33,571 nt of DNA from Thermoleophilia bacterium (GTDB lineage Bacteria > Actinomycetota > Thermoleophilia > Gaiellales > Gaiellaceae). A program made the translations under genes and the position numbers. This document shows positions 15,106 to 22,764 of this stretch, in pieces. A model generated the notes under the pieces. It saw only the letters and a program-made list of their open reading frames with translations, had not been told where the DNA came from and made no database searches. Location of the stretch: assembly GCA_009694305.1 (NCBI GenBank), contig SHVL01000026.1, forward strand, positions 1-33,571, in the 5' to 3' direction. Within the stretch, counting starts at the first letter, position 1; each line of letters starts with the position of its first letter.

Positions 15106-15726
15106 GTGCCGGCCCGGGTGACAGGGCTCACGCGCGGCACCCTTGCGACGGCACCCTCGGTCTGTCACGACTGCGTCTGGTGGCAGTCACGAGGCAACAG
15201 AACCGCGTCGAAGGAGCGCTGGATCGAGCGTTTTGAGGAGGAATCGGGCGCGTGGGGAACGATCTACTACGACGACGACGGGTCGGTGCTGGGGTCGATG
15301 CAGTACGGCCCGGCGGGTTTCTTCCCGCGTGGCGCAGACCTCCCCGCAGGGCCGGCTTCGGACGATGCAGTGCTCGTCACCTGCGCGTATCTCACCGGAG
15401 GCGGGGCCGAGTGGGTCGAGAAGTCACTTCTCCTTGCTGCGATCGGAGAGGCGCGTGACGGGGGTGCGAAGGCAATCGAGGCATTTGCCTACAGCATCCC
15501 GGAGCGCGACCGGACGGCGGAGCGCTCTATCGTCCACCGAACGGTGTTTCCCCGCGAGTTCCTCGAGGACTTCGGGTTCGTCACGGTGCGCACGCAGGGG
15601 AGAGTCGAGTTGTGCCGACTCGAGTTGACCGGCCTTGCTCCGGTCGAGGAGGGACGCCGTGCGAAGGTGCTGCGCCGCGTTCACGAGGTGCTCGTCCCGG
15701 AGGGGGCGCCCGTTCTGGAGCCCTGA
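15106..15726 (+). CDS. GNAT-like acetyltransferase-fold protein, CoA motif degenerate
   Basis: About 206 residues from a GTG at 15106; an in-frame ATG at 15025 would add 27 low-quality residues. It resembles an actinobacterial group of GNAT proteins: the opening CHDCVWWQ, KERWIERFEEESGAWGTIYY, then GSMQYGPAGFFPRG, DAVLVTCAYL and, near the end, PREFLEDFGFVTVR. The acetyl-CoA pyrophosphate-binding loop, normally R/QxxGxG/A, reads LTGGGAEWVEK here, so ordinary CoA binding is doubtful. The fold assignment is from pattern memory. It is convergent with the secreted phosphoesterase gene. Confidence 0.65.
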   Translation: MPARVTGLTRGTLATAPSVCHDCVWWQSRGNRTASKERWIERFEEESGAWGTIYYDDDGSVLGSMQYGPAGFFPRGADLPAGPASDDAVLVTCAYLTGGGAEWVEKSLLLAAIGEARDGGAKAIEAFAYSIPERDRTAERSIVHRTVFPREFLEDFGFVTVRTQGRVELCRLELTGLAPVEEGRRAKVLRRVHEVLVPEGAPVLEP

Positions 15727-15747
15727 ACGGTGCCGAACGCGCCCCGC

Positions 15748-16593
15748 TCAGCGGCATCGAGCGGTGCCGGCGTCGCTGAACGAACCATCGCTCACCGGCA
15801 GGAACTTCCAGTCGTAGGCCGTCGGGCGTAACGTGAGCCTGAGCACGCCGTAGGTGTCGCTGTTACGCACGACGCTTCCCGGCCGTGGCAGGAGCGTGGG
15901 ATAGTGACTCTTGCCTCCGGTGCCGACGACGAAGGAGCGGATGCTCCTGAGTGGCGCGAATCGCTCGTAGTGGTGGTCGTGGCCCTGGAGGACGACGTCC
16001 GCCTTTGCCCGTGCGAGAAGCTCCCAGAAGGGGGCGTAGGCGGTGTCGGAGCCGTGGAATCCCGAGCTGAACCGCGGGTGGTGCCAGTAGGCGAGCGTGC
16101 AGCGGTTGTGGTGCGCCGCAAGGTCGGCCTGGAGCCAGCGCCACTGGGGTGAGCCCCGCTCGCAGCCACCGATCTTCCAGCAGTTCGAGTTCAACACGAT
16201 CACATGCCATGCGCCGATGGAGTAGCTGTACCAGCCGTTTGCAGGCAGCTTGAAGAGGTCGATCGCGGCCGCCGCTCCGTCGGCGACGTACTCGCGGTTG
16301 CCGAGCGCCGCCCGGATCCGAGGGAGGAAACGGCCCCACGGTGGCAGAAAGCAGCGGGATAGCTCCTCGCGAGTCCCGCTCTCGTAGGCGATGTCGCCGA
16401 GCACGGCGATCGGCCCCGGGAGCGTGTTGACGAGCGCCGCCGTCTGTTCGTCTCCGTCCGACGAGCATGACGCGATGTCGCCGACTGCGGTCAGGGTCGG
16501 TGGCCGGGTGGCAGTGCCGACGGCGCCCGCAAGGAGAAGGGCTGCCATGAGCCCCGCACCGGTTGCGCGCGCTGTTCTACGCGGTAGCGACAC
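15748..16593 (-). CDS. Secreted metallophosphoesterase with altered catalytic motif
   Basis: The protein has 281 residues from a GTG. It carries an N-terminal signal sequence (RRTAR, then AGLMAALLLAGAVG) and the calcineurin-like blocks GDIASC, LGDIAYESG, LGNREY, YWHHPRFSSG and GHDHHYERF, with VLNSNC and VVGTGG as further family marks. The motif usually written GNHE is GNRE here: the codon is CGC where CAC would be expected. This replaces a residue important for catalysis in the family. The start lies inside the 3' end of asd (17-bp overlap), so it is probably the last gene of the recR-asd transcript. The substrate is unknown, and activity may be reduced or changed. Confidence 0.82.
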   Translation of the reverse strand: MSLPRRTARATGAGLMAALLLAGAVGTATRPPTLTAVGDIASCSSDGDEQTAALVNTLPGPIAVLGDIAYESGTREELSRCFLPPWGRFLPRIRAALGNREYVADGAAAAIDLFKLPANGWYSYSIGAWHVIVLNSNCWKIGGCERGSPQWRWLQADLAAHHNRCTLAYWHHPRFSSGFHGSDTAYAPFWELLARAKADVVLQGHDHHYERFAPLRSIRSFVVGTGGKSHYPTLLPRPGSVVRNSDTYGVLRLTLRPTAYDWKFLPVSDGSFSDAGTARCR

Positions 16594-17536
16594 CGGCGAG
16601 CAACACCTCGGCGATCTGGATCGCGTTCAGCGCCGCCCCCTTGCGGAGGTTGTCGCAGGCGAGGAAGAGGGCGAGGCCGTTGATCGACCCCTCGTCCTTG
16701 CGGATCCGGCCGACCAGCACCTCGTCGCCGCCCGCGGCGTCCCTCGGAGTCGGGAACTCGGGTAGTCGCAGGACCCGAACGCTTGGTGCTTCGCTGAGAA
16801 TTGCGGTTGCGTCCCCGGGAGAGAGTGGCTCCTCGAACTCGACCCAGATCGCTTCCGAGTGGCCGACGAGCACCGGTACGCGCACGCAGGTGGCACTGAT
16901 CGCGAGATCGGGCAGCTCGAGGATCTTCCGTGTCTCCGCCCGGAGCTTCGACTCCTCGTCCGACTCGTCTCCCTCCCACGACCAGTCCATCACCAGATTG
17001 TGGTCGGCGGAGGGCTCTCCGCGGAGCTGCTCCATTCGCTTGGCGCCCGCGCCCGAGACGGATTGGTAGGTAGCGACGTGGACGCGTTTCAGCGGCACGA
17101 CGTCGTGAAGCGGCTTCAGCACGCAGGTGAGCGGGATCGTGCAGCAGTTCGGGTTTGCGACGATCCGGTGGCTCTCGAGCGCTTCGACGGCGCGATTCGC
17201 GTTCACCTCGGGCACGACGAGTGGATAGCCTTCCACGAGGCGGTAGGCGGAAGACTTGTCGATGCAGATCGCGCCGGCCGCCGAGGCGATCGGCACGAGC
17301 TCGCGGCTCGCGTCGGTGCCGACCGAGAAGAGGAAGAGGTCGATGTCGCCTGCACGCAGTGCGTCTGGCGTCGCCTCCTCGACGGGGATTTCGTCGCTGC
17401 CAAACGGCAACCTCGATCCGGCCGAGCGCGCCGAGGCGAACGCGCGCACGTCGTAGCCGCGCTCGGCTAGGAGCTCCAGCGTGATCGTGCCGACCGCGCC
17501 CGTCGCGCCGACAACACCGATGCGTGGTGTGGACAT
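16577..17536 (-). CDS. asd: Aspartate-semialdehyde dehydrogenase
   Basis: The 319-residue enzyme reduces aspartyl-4-phosphate to aspartate-4-semialdehyde with NADPH, feeding lysine/diaminopimelate, threonine and methionine synthesis. The N-terminal NADP motif is GVVGATGAVG. The catalytic cysteine lies in NPNCCTIP. SVSGAGAKRM and, near the C-terminus, GHSEAIWVEF are active-site segments of the Gram-positive type. It is slightly shorter than the usual 335-345. It starts at an ATG 21 bp downstream of recR and overlaps the following phosphoesterase gene. lysC is not in view. Confidence 0.95.
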   Translation of the reverse strand: MSTPRIGVVGATGAVGTITLELLAERGYDVRAFASARSAGSRLPFGSDEIPVEEATPDALRAGDIDLFLFSVGTDASRELVPIASAAGAICIDKSSAYRLVEGYPLVVPEVNANRAVEALESHRIVANPNCCTIPLTCVLKPLHDVVPLKRVHVATYQSVSGAGAKRMEQLRGEPSADHNLVMDWSWEGDESDEESKLRAETRKILELPDLAISATCVRVPVLVGHSEAIWVEFEEPLSPGDATAILSEAPSVRVLRLPEFPTPRDAAGGDEVLVGRIRKDEGSINGLALFLACDNLRKGAALNAIQIAEVLLAGVATA

Positions 17537-17557
17537 GGCCTCAGGATACCGGCGAAA

Positions 17558-18148
17558 CTACGCTGGGCGACGGCCCGAAAGAGCGCGTCCGAGCGTCACC
17601 TCGTCGGCGTACTCGAGGTCTCCGCCGACAGGGAGTCCGCTCGCAAGCCGGGTCACGCGAACGCGGTCGCGGAGGCGGTCGGCGAGGTAGGCGGCAGTCG
17701 CTTCGCCCGTCATGTTCGGATTCGTTGCGAGCACGACCTCTTCGATTCCACCCTGCTCGACCCGGTGCAGCAACTGGCCGATGCGGAGGTCTGACGGCTC
17801 GACGCCGTCGAGCGGGGACAGCGAGCCGCCGAGGACGTGGTAGAGCCCTCGATACTCGTGCGTCCGTTCGAGCGAGACGACATCGACGGGCTGTTCGACG
17901 ACGCAGACGATCGTGCGGTCGCGCCGCGGGTCGGAGCAGACGGTGCAGAGCTCATCCTCGGTGAGGTTGCCGCAGTCCCGACAGAAGCCGACGCGCTCCT
18001 TCATCTCGGCGATCGCCTCGCCGAGCGCGAGCGCCTCCTCCGGCGACACGGAGAGCAGATGGAAGGTGAGTCGCTGCGCGGTGCGGGTGCCGATCCCGGG
18101 GAGGCGGGTCAGCTGTGCGACGAGGTTGTCAACGGCAGGACTCAGCAT
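17558..18148 (-). CDS. recR: Recombination protein RecR
   Basis: The 196-residue protein works with RecF and RecO in loading RecA at single-strand gaps. It has the N-terminal helix-hairpin-helix (LTRLPGIGTRTAQRLTFHL), the four-cysteine zinc site (CRDCGNLTEDELCTVCSD), the Toprim domain beginning IVCVVEQPVDV, and the conserved C-terminal RLASGLPVGGDLEYADE. The length is normal. In many bacteria recR directly follows dnaX-ybaB. Here a LysR/EamA pair lies between them, and recR instead heads a recR-asd-phosphoesterase run. Confidence 0.97.
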   Translation of the reverse strand: MLSPAVDNLVAQLTRLPGIGTRTAQRLTFHLLSVSPEEALALGEAIAEMKERVGFCRDCGNLTEDELCTVCSDPRRDRTIVCVVEQPVDVVSLERTHEYRGLYHVLGGSLSPLDGVEPSDLRIGQLLHRVEQGGIEEVVLATNPNMTGEATAAYLADRLRDRVRVTRLASGLPVGGDLEYADEVTLGRALSGRRPA

Positions 18149-18160
18149 CGTAGGAGGGTA

Positions 18161-19093
18161 CTAGTCCGTCTCGGACGTGCCTGCTGCGTACATGGCCGCT
18201 TCGGACAGCCGGTCGAGCCGGCGCTCGACGATCTGGACGAACGCGTGGGCCGCCGGCGAGAGCGGTGCGTCGGCTCTGGTGATGAACGCGAAGGTGTCGT
18301 AGAGCGGCTCGGCGAACGACGCAAAGTGCATTCCTCGCATCCCCTGGCGGCTGATCGCGGCGCGTGGGACGATCGTGTCGCCGAGACCGCGGCGTGCCAG
18401 GCCGACGGCTGCTTCGATTCCCTCGACCTCGATCACCGGCCGCAGCGTCACTCCGGCCCGCTGGGCGCGATCGAGCAGCTGTCGGCGCATCGGGTCGAGG
18501 GCGCCGTACTGGGCGTCGTAGAGAATCAGAGGCGCATCGGCAAGCGCCTCGATCGTGACCGGCGCATCGAGGCGTGACGTCTCGCGGCTGATGACGACGA
18601 GCTCCTCGAGTCGTGCGACGCGAACATCGAGCCCTGCGTCGTCCACGGGGAGGACGACGAGACCGGCTTCCAGGGTCGCGTTCCGCACCTGGTCGGCCAC
18701 TTCCGACGAGTTCAGGCCGACGAGCTTCAGGCGGACATCAGGGTGTTTCCGACGAAAATCAGTGGCAAGATCGGCGATCAGATACGCCGAGGCGGTTCCG
18801 AACATCCCGAAGCCGAGGGTGCCGCCACGGAGATCACGCACCGCGGCGACCGCGTCGCGCGCCCGCTCCACGTCGGCAAGCACGCGCTCGGCCTCGGGCC
18901 GGAATTTCTTCCCTGCCTCGGTGAGGACGAGCCCGCGGCCCGCGCGGGCAAAGAGAGCGATGCCGAGCTCCCCCTCTAGCTGACGGATCTGCTCCGAGAT
19001 CGACGGTTGGGTGAGGAAGAGGGAGCGGGCAGCCCCGCTGAACGAGCCGTGCTCGACGGTGGCCAGGAAGTAGGTGAGTTGGTGAATCGTCAT
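18161..19093 (-). CDS. LysR-family transcriptional regulator
   Basis: The protein has 310 residues from the ATG at 19093; the frame is open upstream, but conservation begins at MTIHQLTYFLATVEHGSFS. Residues 1-60 form the winged helix-turn-helix (SGAARSLFLTQPSISEQIRQ) and residues 90-295 the periplasmic-binding-like effector domain. It is divergent from an EamA transporter gene across 64 bp that contain a LysR-type box, so it most likely controls that exporter in response to the transported metabolite. Its stop is 12 bp from recR, so read-through into recR is possible. Confidence 0.92.
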   Translation of the reverse strand: MTIHQLTYFLATVEHGSFSGAARSLFLTQPSISEQIRQLEGELGIALFARAGRGLVLTEAGKKFRPEAERVLADVERARDAVAAVRDLRGGTLGFGMFGTASAYLIADLATDFRRKHPDVRLKLVGLNSSEVADQVRNATLEAGLVVLPVDDAGLDVRVARLEELVVISRETSRLDAPVTIEALADAPLILYDAQYGALDPMRRQLLDRAQRAGVTLRPVIEVEGIEAAVGLARRGLGDTIVPRAAISRQGMRGMHFASFAEPLYDTFAFITRADAPLSPAAHAFVQIVERRLDRLSEAAMYAAGTSETD

Positions 19094-19106
19094 AGAGGAA
19101 AAACCT

Positions 19107-19123
19107 TTATACAGAGAAGATAA
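19107..19123. promoter_or_regulatory. Candidate LysR operator between divergent genes
   Basis: TTAT-N9-ATAA is a perfect interrupted palindrome containing the T-N11-A signature of LysR binding sites. It lies in an AT-rich island in the 64-bp space between the LysR gene and the EamA gene, where such sites regulate both promoters. Confidence 0.6.
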
Positions 19124-19157
19124 CTCAGGGAAGGCTTTTTGTTCAACCACCCGTACA

Positions 19158-20108
19158 GTGGACGTCATGGCTCGACTGCGCGCTCCCCATGTCCGTGGAA
19201 CCCTCTTCTGCCTCGTCGCCGGGGTGGCGTTCTCGGTCTCCCCGGTGCTCATCCAGATCGCCTACGCCCACGGCGCCGCGGTCACAGGCCTTCTCGCGTG
19301 GCGGTATCTGGTGTCGGCCCTGCTGCTCCTCACGCTTGCCGGGCGCAGAATATTCGCCGTTCCGGCCAGGGCCGCTGTCGGCGCATTCGCCCTCGGGGCC
19401 GTCGTCTACGCGCTCGACTCCGCACTGTTCTACGGGTCACTCGAGCGGATCTCGGCACCGGTTGCGTCGCTCGTCCACTACGCCCACCTCATGCTGATCG
19501 TGGGTGTGGCGGCGATAATCGGACGGGAGCGACTCACGGGCCGCCGTGTCCTCGCACTCGCCGGAATCTTCGGTGGCGTCGCTCTCGTCGGTGGCGCCGC
19601 CACCAACCCAGACCTCGTGGGCGTTGGCATGGCGCTCGGCTCTGCTGCGGCCTACGCGGCCTACGTGATCTTCGCCGACAGGCTGCTGCGCGACGCAGAC
19701 CCTCTTGCGCTTACCGCCTACCTGACGTTCGGGGCGACGGCGACCTTCTTCGTCGCGGCAGGTGTTGTCGGTTCGCTCGGCGCCGTCGGGGGGCCTACCG
19801 GCATGGCCTGCCTCGTTCTCGCGGCACTCGTCGGCTCGGTCTTCGCTGCCGTCGTGTTCCTCGAGGGCGTGCGGCTCGTCGGGCCCTCCACCGCCTCCCT
19901 TCTCGTAACGATCGAGGTTCCGGTCACGATCACCCTTGCGGCGGTCGTACTCGGGCAACACCTGGCACCGCCGCAACTCGCAGGTGCAGGTCTCGTCGTC
20001 GCGGCAATCGTGGCGATGCAGTTGCGGCGCCGGCCGAAGCTGCGACTCGTCGAACAGCCGCCGCCCGTGCCGCTCACACTCGAGTCTTCGGAGCAACGCG
20101 CAGCGTAG
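19158..20108 (+). CDS. EamA/DMT-family transporter
   Basis: The protein has up to 316 residues from a GTG at 19158, or 313 from the ATG at 19167. Ten hydrophobic segments form two repeated EamA halves, the first beginning GTLFCLVAGVAFSVSPVLIQ and the second near LVGVGMALGSAAAYAAYVIF. The family exports amino acids and other small metabolites. The divergent LysR gene is its likely regulator. The C-terminal tail is basic and proline-rich (RRRPKLRLVEQPPPVP), and its stop codon lies within the left end of a palindromic repeat element. Confidence 0.92.
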   Translation: MDVMARLRAPHVRGTLFCLVAGVAFSVSPVLIQIAYAHGAAVTGLLAWRYLVSALLLLTLAGRRIFAVPARAAVGAFALGAVVYALDSALFYGSLERISAPVASLVHYAHLMLIVGVAAIIGRERLTGRRVLALAGIFGGVALVGGAATNPDLVGVGMALGSAAAYAAYVIFADRLLRDADPLALTAYLTFGATATFFVAAGVVGSLGAVGGPTGMACLVLAALVGSVFAAVVFLEGVRLVGPSTASLLVTIEVPVTITLAAVVLGQHLAPPQLAGAGLVVAAIVAMQLRRRPKLRLVEQPPPVPLTLESSEQRAA

Positions 20109-20219
20109 GGGCCGGGACCTGTCCCGCCCGGCCGTTCGCCTGCCGGGTGCGTCGGGTTCCGCCCGGTGCCGAACCGTCTTTTCGCCCGCCCGTGCGGGCG
20201 GGACAATTCCCGCCCCTAC
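20105..20219. repeat. REPIN-like palindromic element (two inverted REP-type units)
   Basis: The left unit reads GTAGGGGCCGGGACC then TGTCCCGCCCG. The right unit, on the opposite strand, reads GTAGGGGCGGGAATT then TGTCCCGCCCG. The two copies differ by one indel and two substitutions and face each other over about 115 bp. A strong inner hairpin is CCCGCCCGTGCGGGCGGG. The TAG in each outer GTAG is the stop codon of the flanking gene: eamA on the left, ybaB on the right. Confidence 0.75.
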
Positions 20220-20530
20220 AGACCGAGGGCTCCGAGGTCGGGCATCTGGCCGCGAATCTTCGACTCCACGAGCTCGCTCGCAGACCGCAGCGCCTCGTTC
20301 GCTGCCGCCATCACGATGTCGGCGAGCATCTCCGGGTCGTCCGGGTCGATTGCCCTGGGGTCGATCACGATCTCGACGAGCTCACCGCCGCCGTTTGCCT
20401 TCACGGTGACCATGCCCCCGCCGGCAGACGCCTCGACGATCTCCTGCCGGGCCTGCTCCTGGGCCTCCATCATCTGGGTCTGCATCTGCTGGGCCTGCTT
20501 GAGCATCGCGTTCATGTCGAACTTCGCCAT
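20216..20530 (-). CDS. ybaB: YbaB/EbfC nucleoid-associated protein
   Basis: The 104-residue protein binds DNA as a dimer. Family hallmarks are the N-terminal helix rich in Met and Gln (MNAMLKQAQQMQTQMMEAQE), then VTVKANGGGELVEIVIDP and DIVMAAANEAL. Its ATG overlaps the dnaX stop (TGATG), giving the conserved dnaX-ybaB coupling. Its own TAG stop lies within the right end of the palindromic element, so the last residues and stop may derive from that repeat. Confidence 0.96.
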   Translation of the reverse strand: MAKFDMNAMLKQAQQMQTQMMEAQEQARQEIVEASAGGGMVTVKANGGGELVEIVIDPRAIDPDDPEMLADIVMAAANEALRSASELVESKIRGQMPDLGALGL

Positions 20531-22236
20531 CAGCCTTCCTCAACTTCCTCTGCGTCGAAGGTTTCCTTGAGCAACGAGATCACGTCTTCCTCGGAGAGCT
20601 CCTGTGGGCCTTCCTGCTCGGTGGGGTCGGGTGCCGAGCCGACGGTCGTCTCGACCCTGAGACGGCGGCCCGTGACCTCGTAGAGCGCGTCGGCGAGCAG
20701 TGCAAGGTTCTTCGGCTCCTCTATCTGCGACCGGTGGAAGCCGGCGGCGGGTGAGAACTCGATCGTCAGCGTGTCTCCGCTGATCTCGACGGGACGTGCT
20801 TCGACGAGGAGCGTCGAGATCGGGATCGAGCGGTCTCTGACGGCGTCAACCACATTCCGCTGCCACGCGTCGCGGAGCTGGTCGAGCTCGAGAGGAGGCA
20901 GTGCCGGCACAGAAGCCGGAGCGCTGTCGACAACGGCACTATCGACGGCAGCAACAGCAACAGCCACGTGGCTAGCGGGGGCAGGGGCAGCAGTCGGTTG
21001 GGCGGGAGTCACCGGCTTCGGCAAGGCGGGGACTGTAGGAGCTGCCACCGGCTGCGCAGCGCGGGGGCTCTCGGTAGGGATGACTACAGCAGCACCCGGC
21101 GACCTCGATTCGAGCAGCTCCAGCCGGTGCGCGAGCGACTCGCGCGCCATGTCTGCCTGCGGGCGCGTCACCTTGATGAGGGCGAGCTCGAGCGGCAAGC
21201 GCGCGTCGCCGCCCTGACGCATGTCGTCCAGGGCAAGCGCGAGGAGGTCGATCAGGCGGAGAACGGTTGGCTCGGGCAGCTGGTTTGCCTGCTCGCGGAG
21301 CCGCACGCGGGTCTCTTCGGTGACAGGCAGTGACTCGGGAACGTGGCCGATGTGCTGCACGAGCAGGAGCTGCCGCAGGTGGTCGATCAGGTCAACCACG
21401 AGGCGGCCGATGTCCTGACCCTGTTCGGCGAGCTCCTCGACCTGGAGGAGGGCGCCGGCGGTGTCCCGGTCGATGATCATGTCGCAGAGCCTGAAGAGGG
21501 AGTCTTCCTCGATGCCGCCGACGAGCTGAAGTACGTCCTGCACGGAGACCGTGCTGCCGGTCGCAGCGGCGAGCTGATCGAGGGTCGAGACGGCATCACG
21601 GAACGACCCGTGCGCACCCTGGGCGATGAGCGCGAGAGCCGCATCGGTGGCGTCGATGCTCTCGCCCTCGCAGACGCGGCGCAGGACGGCGACGAGCTCC
21701 TGCAGGCGGGGACGCTGGAAGACGAACGTCTGACAGCGCGAGCGGACGGTGGGGAGCAGGCTCTCGAGCTCGGTCGTGCAGAACACGAAGACGAGGTGGG
21801 GTGGCGGTTCCTCGATCAGCTTCAACATCGCCTGCCAGGCTTGGCTCGTGAGCTGGTGGGCCTCGTCCACGATGTAGACCTTGTAGCCGCCTTCGACCGG
21901 CTGGAGGACGGCGCGCTCGCGGATCTCGCGGGCGTCGTCGATGCCACGATTGGAGGCACCGTCTATCTCGACGACGTCGAGAGAGCTGCCGTTCGCAATT
22001 GCCAGGGCGACGGGGTGGTTCGGGTCGAAGTTGGCGTCTGGCCCGCCTTCGGCGTTCAGAGCCTTCGCGAAGATTCGCGCCATCGACGTTTTGCCGGTTC
22101 CGCGTGGGCCCGCAAACAGGTATGCCTGCCGTACCTGGTCATGTTCGATCGCGTTGCGGAGCGTGCGCACGACCGCCTCCTGGCCGATCACATGGCCGAA
22201 GTCGAGTGGGCGGTATGTCCGGTACAGCGCGGCCAT
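20530..22236 (-). CDS. dnaX: DNA polymerase III subunit gamma/tau (clamp loader)
   Basis: The 568-residue ATPase of the clamp-loader complex. Visible are YRPLDFGHVIGQ, Walker A GPRGTGKTS, Walker B VDEAH, the SRC motif (TVRSRCQTF) and the DNA polymerase III domain. A proline/alanine-rich linker (about 385-450) leads to a C-terminal tau-like region ending in an acidic tail. The canonical zinc module after ARIFAKALN, with four cysteines, is replaced by AEGGPDANFDPNHPVALA without any cysteine. The protein is otherwise intact and ordinary. It lies 33 bp downstream of the SRP RNA and is coupled to ybaB. No frameshift site for a short gamma form is evident. Confidence 0.96.
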   Translation of the reverse strand: MAALYRTYRPLDFGHVIGQEAVVRTLRNAIEHDQVRQAYLFAGPRGTGKTSMARIFAKALNAEGGPDANFDPNHPVALAIANGSSLDVVEIDGASNRGIDDAREIRERAVLQPVEGGYKVYIVDEAHQLTSQAWQAMLKLIEEPPPHLVFVFCTTELESLLPTVRSRCQTFVFQRPRLQELVAVLRRVCEGESIDATDAALALIAQGAHGSFRDAVSTLDQLAAATGSTVSVQDVLQLVGGIEEDSLFRLCDMIIDRDTAGALLQVEELAEQGQDIGRLVVDLIDHLRQLLLVQHIGHVPESLPVTEETRVRLREQANQLPEPTVLRLIDLLALALDDMRQGGDARLPLELALIKVTRPQADMARESLAHRLELLESRSPGAAVVIPTESPRAAQPVAAPTVPALPKPVTPAQPTAAPAPASHVAVAVAAVDSAVVDSAPASVPALPPLELDQLRDAWQRNVVDAVRDRSIPISTLLVEARPVEISGDTLTIEFSPAAGFHRSQIEEPKNLALLADALYEVTGRRLRVETTVGSAPDPTEQEGPQELSEEDVISLLKETFDAEEVEEG

Positions 22237-22269
22237 GCAGCGATCCTATTCGCTGCGGCCCGTAACAGT

Positions 22270-22549
22270 GCCCGGTCACGCGCTCCGTCGTCGAAACGGG
22301 CTTCCCCGGAGGAACCTGCGTCGCCGGCTCGGGCCGGGCGGAACCGCGGCACCTGGGAGGGAGTCCTTAGCGCTGCTTCCTTCCGGACCTGACGCGGTTC
22401 GAACGCTCCCAGTGCGCGGGACCCGACCTGTCAACACCTCGTGCGCAGACCAATCCCGATGAAACCGCCCCTCGGACGGCGTTCGGTCCCGCTGGAGCGG
22501 ATTTCGGGTTCAGGGAACCGCTACCTCCCCACCTAGCGCGACCGGGCGG
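22270..22549 (-). ncRNA. ffs: Signal recognition particle RNA, large bacterial type
   Basis: On the minus strand the apical helix 8 motif GTCAGGTCCGGAAGGAAGCA is exact for SRP RNA, the Ffh-binding region. Near the 5' end GCTAGGTGGGGAGGTAGCGG followed by CCCGAAATCCGCT matches the Alu domain of the long Gram-positive form. The two ends pair: GCGCGACCGGGC at 22536..22547 against GCCCGGTCACGCGC at 22270..22283, forming helix 1. The estimated length is about 280 nt, with ends uncertain by several bases. dnaX follows 33 bp downstream, a familiar arrangement. The region 22550-22764 shows no gene. Confidence 0.93.
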
Positions 22550-22764
22550 AAGAAGCGTAGCAGGGCACCTCGTCTGCCTGGTTGGCGTGGGTGATCACGA
22601 GGTGTTCTGCCGGGCGGGGGTGTTCCCGTGGGCATCGGGGCTCTCGCCGCCGTCAACTCCGTCTTCGCCGTCTCTCACAATCCGAGCAACAAACGCTGGT
22701 GTTCGGCAGCTACGGTTCGGGCGATTCTCTAGAGTTCTGACGATTCAGTTACGGATGTTCCACC

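Noticed and set aside
19139-20683. 514-residue open frame overlapping eamA, the palindrome and ybaB
   Set aside because: It crosses two real genes and the repeat, is Arg/Gly/Ala-rich and has no domain.
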